Part shown: positions 61,801 to 64,000 of the stretch, piece after piece
Layout of the letters: every line of letters starts with the position of its first letter
How positions within the stretch are numbered: position 1 is the first letter of the stretch
Assembly (NCBI RefSeq): GCF_958295425.1
Contig: NC_081150.1
Span: 8,059,001-8,123,000 of the forward strand
DNA from: Solea solea
Lineage: Eukaryota; Chordata; Actinopteri; Pleuronectiformes; Soleidae
DNA: 64,000 nt
Reading direction: 5' to 3'
Notes under the pieces: model-generated
What the model saw: only the letters and a program-made list of their open reading frames with translations
The model's database searches: none
What the model was told of the DNA's origin: nothing
Position numbers and translations under genes: made by a program

Positions 61801-64000
61801 CTTGTCACAGTCCCTGTCAGCTCGCAGTAACATTAGACCGACTGTCTGCTCCATCATTGTCACTGCAGTTGTGGTACGAGGACGAGCAAGATGAGGAGTA
61901 AGATGTTAGACGAGCACGGGATGTAATTCAGCTTGCCTCATTGTTTCGCCCCTTGGGTTTTATTGCACCTGGTTTAAAGTTTCTGTCTGATATACTGCGT
62001 AGTGCTTAGCTAGATTTTGAAAGAATCAGATACAGAGCATCGCTCCAGCTCTCAGTCATGTGGCGTTTGGTCGACAGTCTGTGTATTTAAAATTCTCAGT
62101 TGGTCATTAAATCAAGTACATGCATGCACCGTTGTGTTCCAGCTACAAAGTAACTGTGGCTCACACCCTGTGGCCCGTTATGTTTTTATAAAAATGTGAA
62201 ACTTTAGAAATGGGGTTATTAAAGGTCTGTGGGGGAGCACATTGAAAGAAATGTATGCATAAATTATACTTTAGAAACAAAAGGCAATGGATTTCTATGC
62301 ACAAAACACCTGAAGACATGATTATTACTAATGAATTTTGTCTGTGTATGTGTAACCAGCCATAGTAAATCTTAACCTTGGATTTTTTTAAAGTTTTGTA
62401 TCATTGCTTTAAATTGTGTTTGACAGGTTTAGCTTTAAAGTCACATATCGTCTTTGAAATCATGTTTTAAAGTGCTGGATCGTGACAGCATTCGTGACAC
62501 TGACTATTATTGAATATTCTTCAGTCAAAATACAGGGTTTAATAAATATGAAATAGGCTTACCCTTCATCCCTGCTGCTAAACAAATGTAATCCAAGCTT
62601 TGAGCCATGCAGTGCAACACCAGCACATGATTGAGCTCTAATCTTAATGAAAGAAAAAATTATAATTTATCTTCGGCTGTGGAAATTTTAATTTTCTTTT
62701 GCTAATACCAACGGCACGAAGACAGAAACCTGAAATGTATATACCTGTTAATTAAATTCAATGTGCACACATGCAGACACGCACTTCAAATATTGTGTTT
62801 ACAGTCATGAACAAGCTTAGAACCACTGCTGCCTCTTCGTTCCTCTCTATTTCTTGGTCTATTCTCCTCTCTATTTCTTGGGATCCATACATGACAGATA
62901 TAAATGGAAATGTCAGCCCGTGGAGCAGCTTTCCAATCCTCAGTGTAGGATAATGGCCGATCTGCTGGGGATTTCCAGAGGGGACTTGTCTCTAACCCCC
63001 ACATCCTCAATTACCAACCCACCAATAGGCACCTAAACGGTCTCTGCAGTGTAAGGATGAGCTGAGAAACAAAAGCTAAGGAATTAAATATATATATTCA
63101 GGATATTTCACAGTGCATATTTAATATAGAGCTATAGTTATAGCTGTTATCTTGAACGTTAAACAAACACAAATGTACTGTAACTGTAATGAATTTGTTG
63201 CATTCACATATTAAAAGTGACATTATTGTGAACACATAAGCGGTTGTTCTGAAAGATATGACACATGTTACCATACAGTTGAAATACAGACATTATGAAC
63301 ATTAGTTGAAGATGCACACAGCACATTCAGAGATTGGTTTTTTGTCTTATAAAAGGACTGATCCACATATTTTTCTCTCACTGCTGCAGCGTCACACATC
63401 ATTTGTATCGCACAATGCATGTTTGTGATCACATTTGTCGATTGACAACCACAGTCACAGTCACACTAAAGCACATTTTGACACACGTATTTATTGTGAG
63501 TGGATTAAAGAAGTCTCCTGATGACATGACCTGCCCCTGTGTTCCTCTGTGGGAGGAAAGGATAGAAGCCGGTGTAATATCTTACTCATGGTTGCTCACT
63601 GTTAATGAAGCCAGCGTGCAGTGGAAACGTGCGTCGCGCTTGCTTGTGTATTCTCTGCTGTTGTGTGATACAGGCGTTTTGGGTCACCGGGAATGTTGGA
63701 ACAGTCTAATGAAGAGGAATCGTTCCTGTCAACCTGCATTAGACGGCGCGCTGTAAATTTCCGACCTGTGAAATCCATCATATTGCAGGAAGTAATCATG
63801 CATACGTAATCGCACCGTGAACCGAGCATTACTCCAAAAGCAAATAAATGCTTTTTTGAAAATCCCTTGTTCTACAAGAATAACAGAGAGCAAGCCTCCC
63901 AAGCCCCTTGAGTTACAGCCAGGGATTTGCCACATATGGCACAACATAAAGGTAAACTGCTATCACTATAATGTTGTGTGTGCTCATAATCTTAACTGTG
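58887..64000. other. No gene seen
   Basis: AT-rich sequence with one degraded element at 60274-60670. The longest frames (129 codons at 61229-61618 minus, 140 codons at 63334-63756 plus) look random in composition and have no exon signals. Confidence 0.5.
60274..60670 (+). mobile_element. Probable degraded inverted-repeat element
   Basis: The left end (GTTTCCATCATGGTACAGTT) and the right end, reversed (CTTTCCATTTCCATTAGTAC), look like diverged inverted ends with GGTAC-containing repeats. It resembles the 10808-12417 family in layout but shares little sequence. No target duplication was found. Confidence 0.4.

Noticed and set aside
63334..63756. 140-codon plus-strand frame
   Set aside because: No recognisable domain, no splice sites of note, and a random-looking composition.
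1..64000. CRISPR array, operon or defence system
   Set aside because: The sequence is vertebrate nuclear DNA. Tandem repeats seen are microsatellites without regular unique spacers, and no clustered coding frames exist.

Overview
The window looks like gene-poor nuclear DNA of a ray-finned (teleost, probably percomorph) fish. The evidence is spliced-gene signals (GT/AG sites with pyrimidine tracts), many long dinucleotide microsatellites, and a dense scatter of cut-and-paste DNA transposon relics (hAT, Tc1-like, piggyBac-like and palindromic miniature elements) of kinds familiar from fish. There are no operons, ribosome-binding sites, rRNA, recognisable tRNA genes or CRISPR arrays. Nearly all open frames of 60-130 codons are chance frames in non-coding DNA.

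The one convincing protein gene lies on the minus strand. Its first coding exon spans 15943-16627, with the ATG at 16488, 182 codons before a consensus donor and a strong acceptor upstream. A plausible non-coding first exon with a GA-rich leader, a TATA-like box and a donor lies at 23294-23520, about 6.7 kb upstream. Spliced together, the two would carry a 41-codon upstream open frame that ends before the main start. I do not recognise the protein. It has a polar N-terminus, a glycine tract of 24 residues and an acidic end (EEEEYVEYE). No downstream exon was found in the remaining 15.9 kb to the left, so the gene probably continues beyond the window. A second, weaker promoter and first-exon candidate lies on the plus strand at 32130-32664.

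Layout. 1-15942: intergenic or intronic DNA with a 340-bp hAT element (4666-5005) and a nested transposon block (10808-12417). 15943-23520: the two exons and the intron between them, with microsatellites and a TTAGGG-like repeat. 23521-64000: mostly intergenic DNA upstream of that gene, with four copies of a piggyBac-like miniature element, an internally deleted hAT element that still shows a decayed transposase C-terminus (44574-45221), a 790-bp internally deleted Tc1-like element inside a TA microsatellite (53964-54753), a 369-bp hAT element with perfect 8-bp target duplication (57852-58220), and a 71-bp element that is little more than two hAT ends (58808-58878).

I see no evidence of a new multi-gene system. 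The points most worth a second look are the unrecognised gene and its spliced upstream frame, the self-nested transposon block, and a set of short, nearly perfect hairpins with very small loops that lie outside recognisable transposons.
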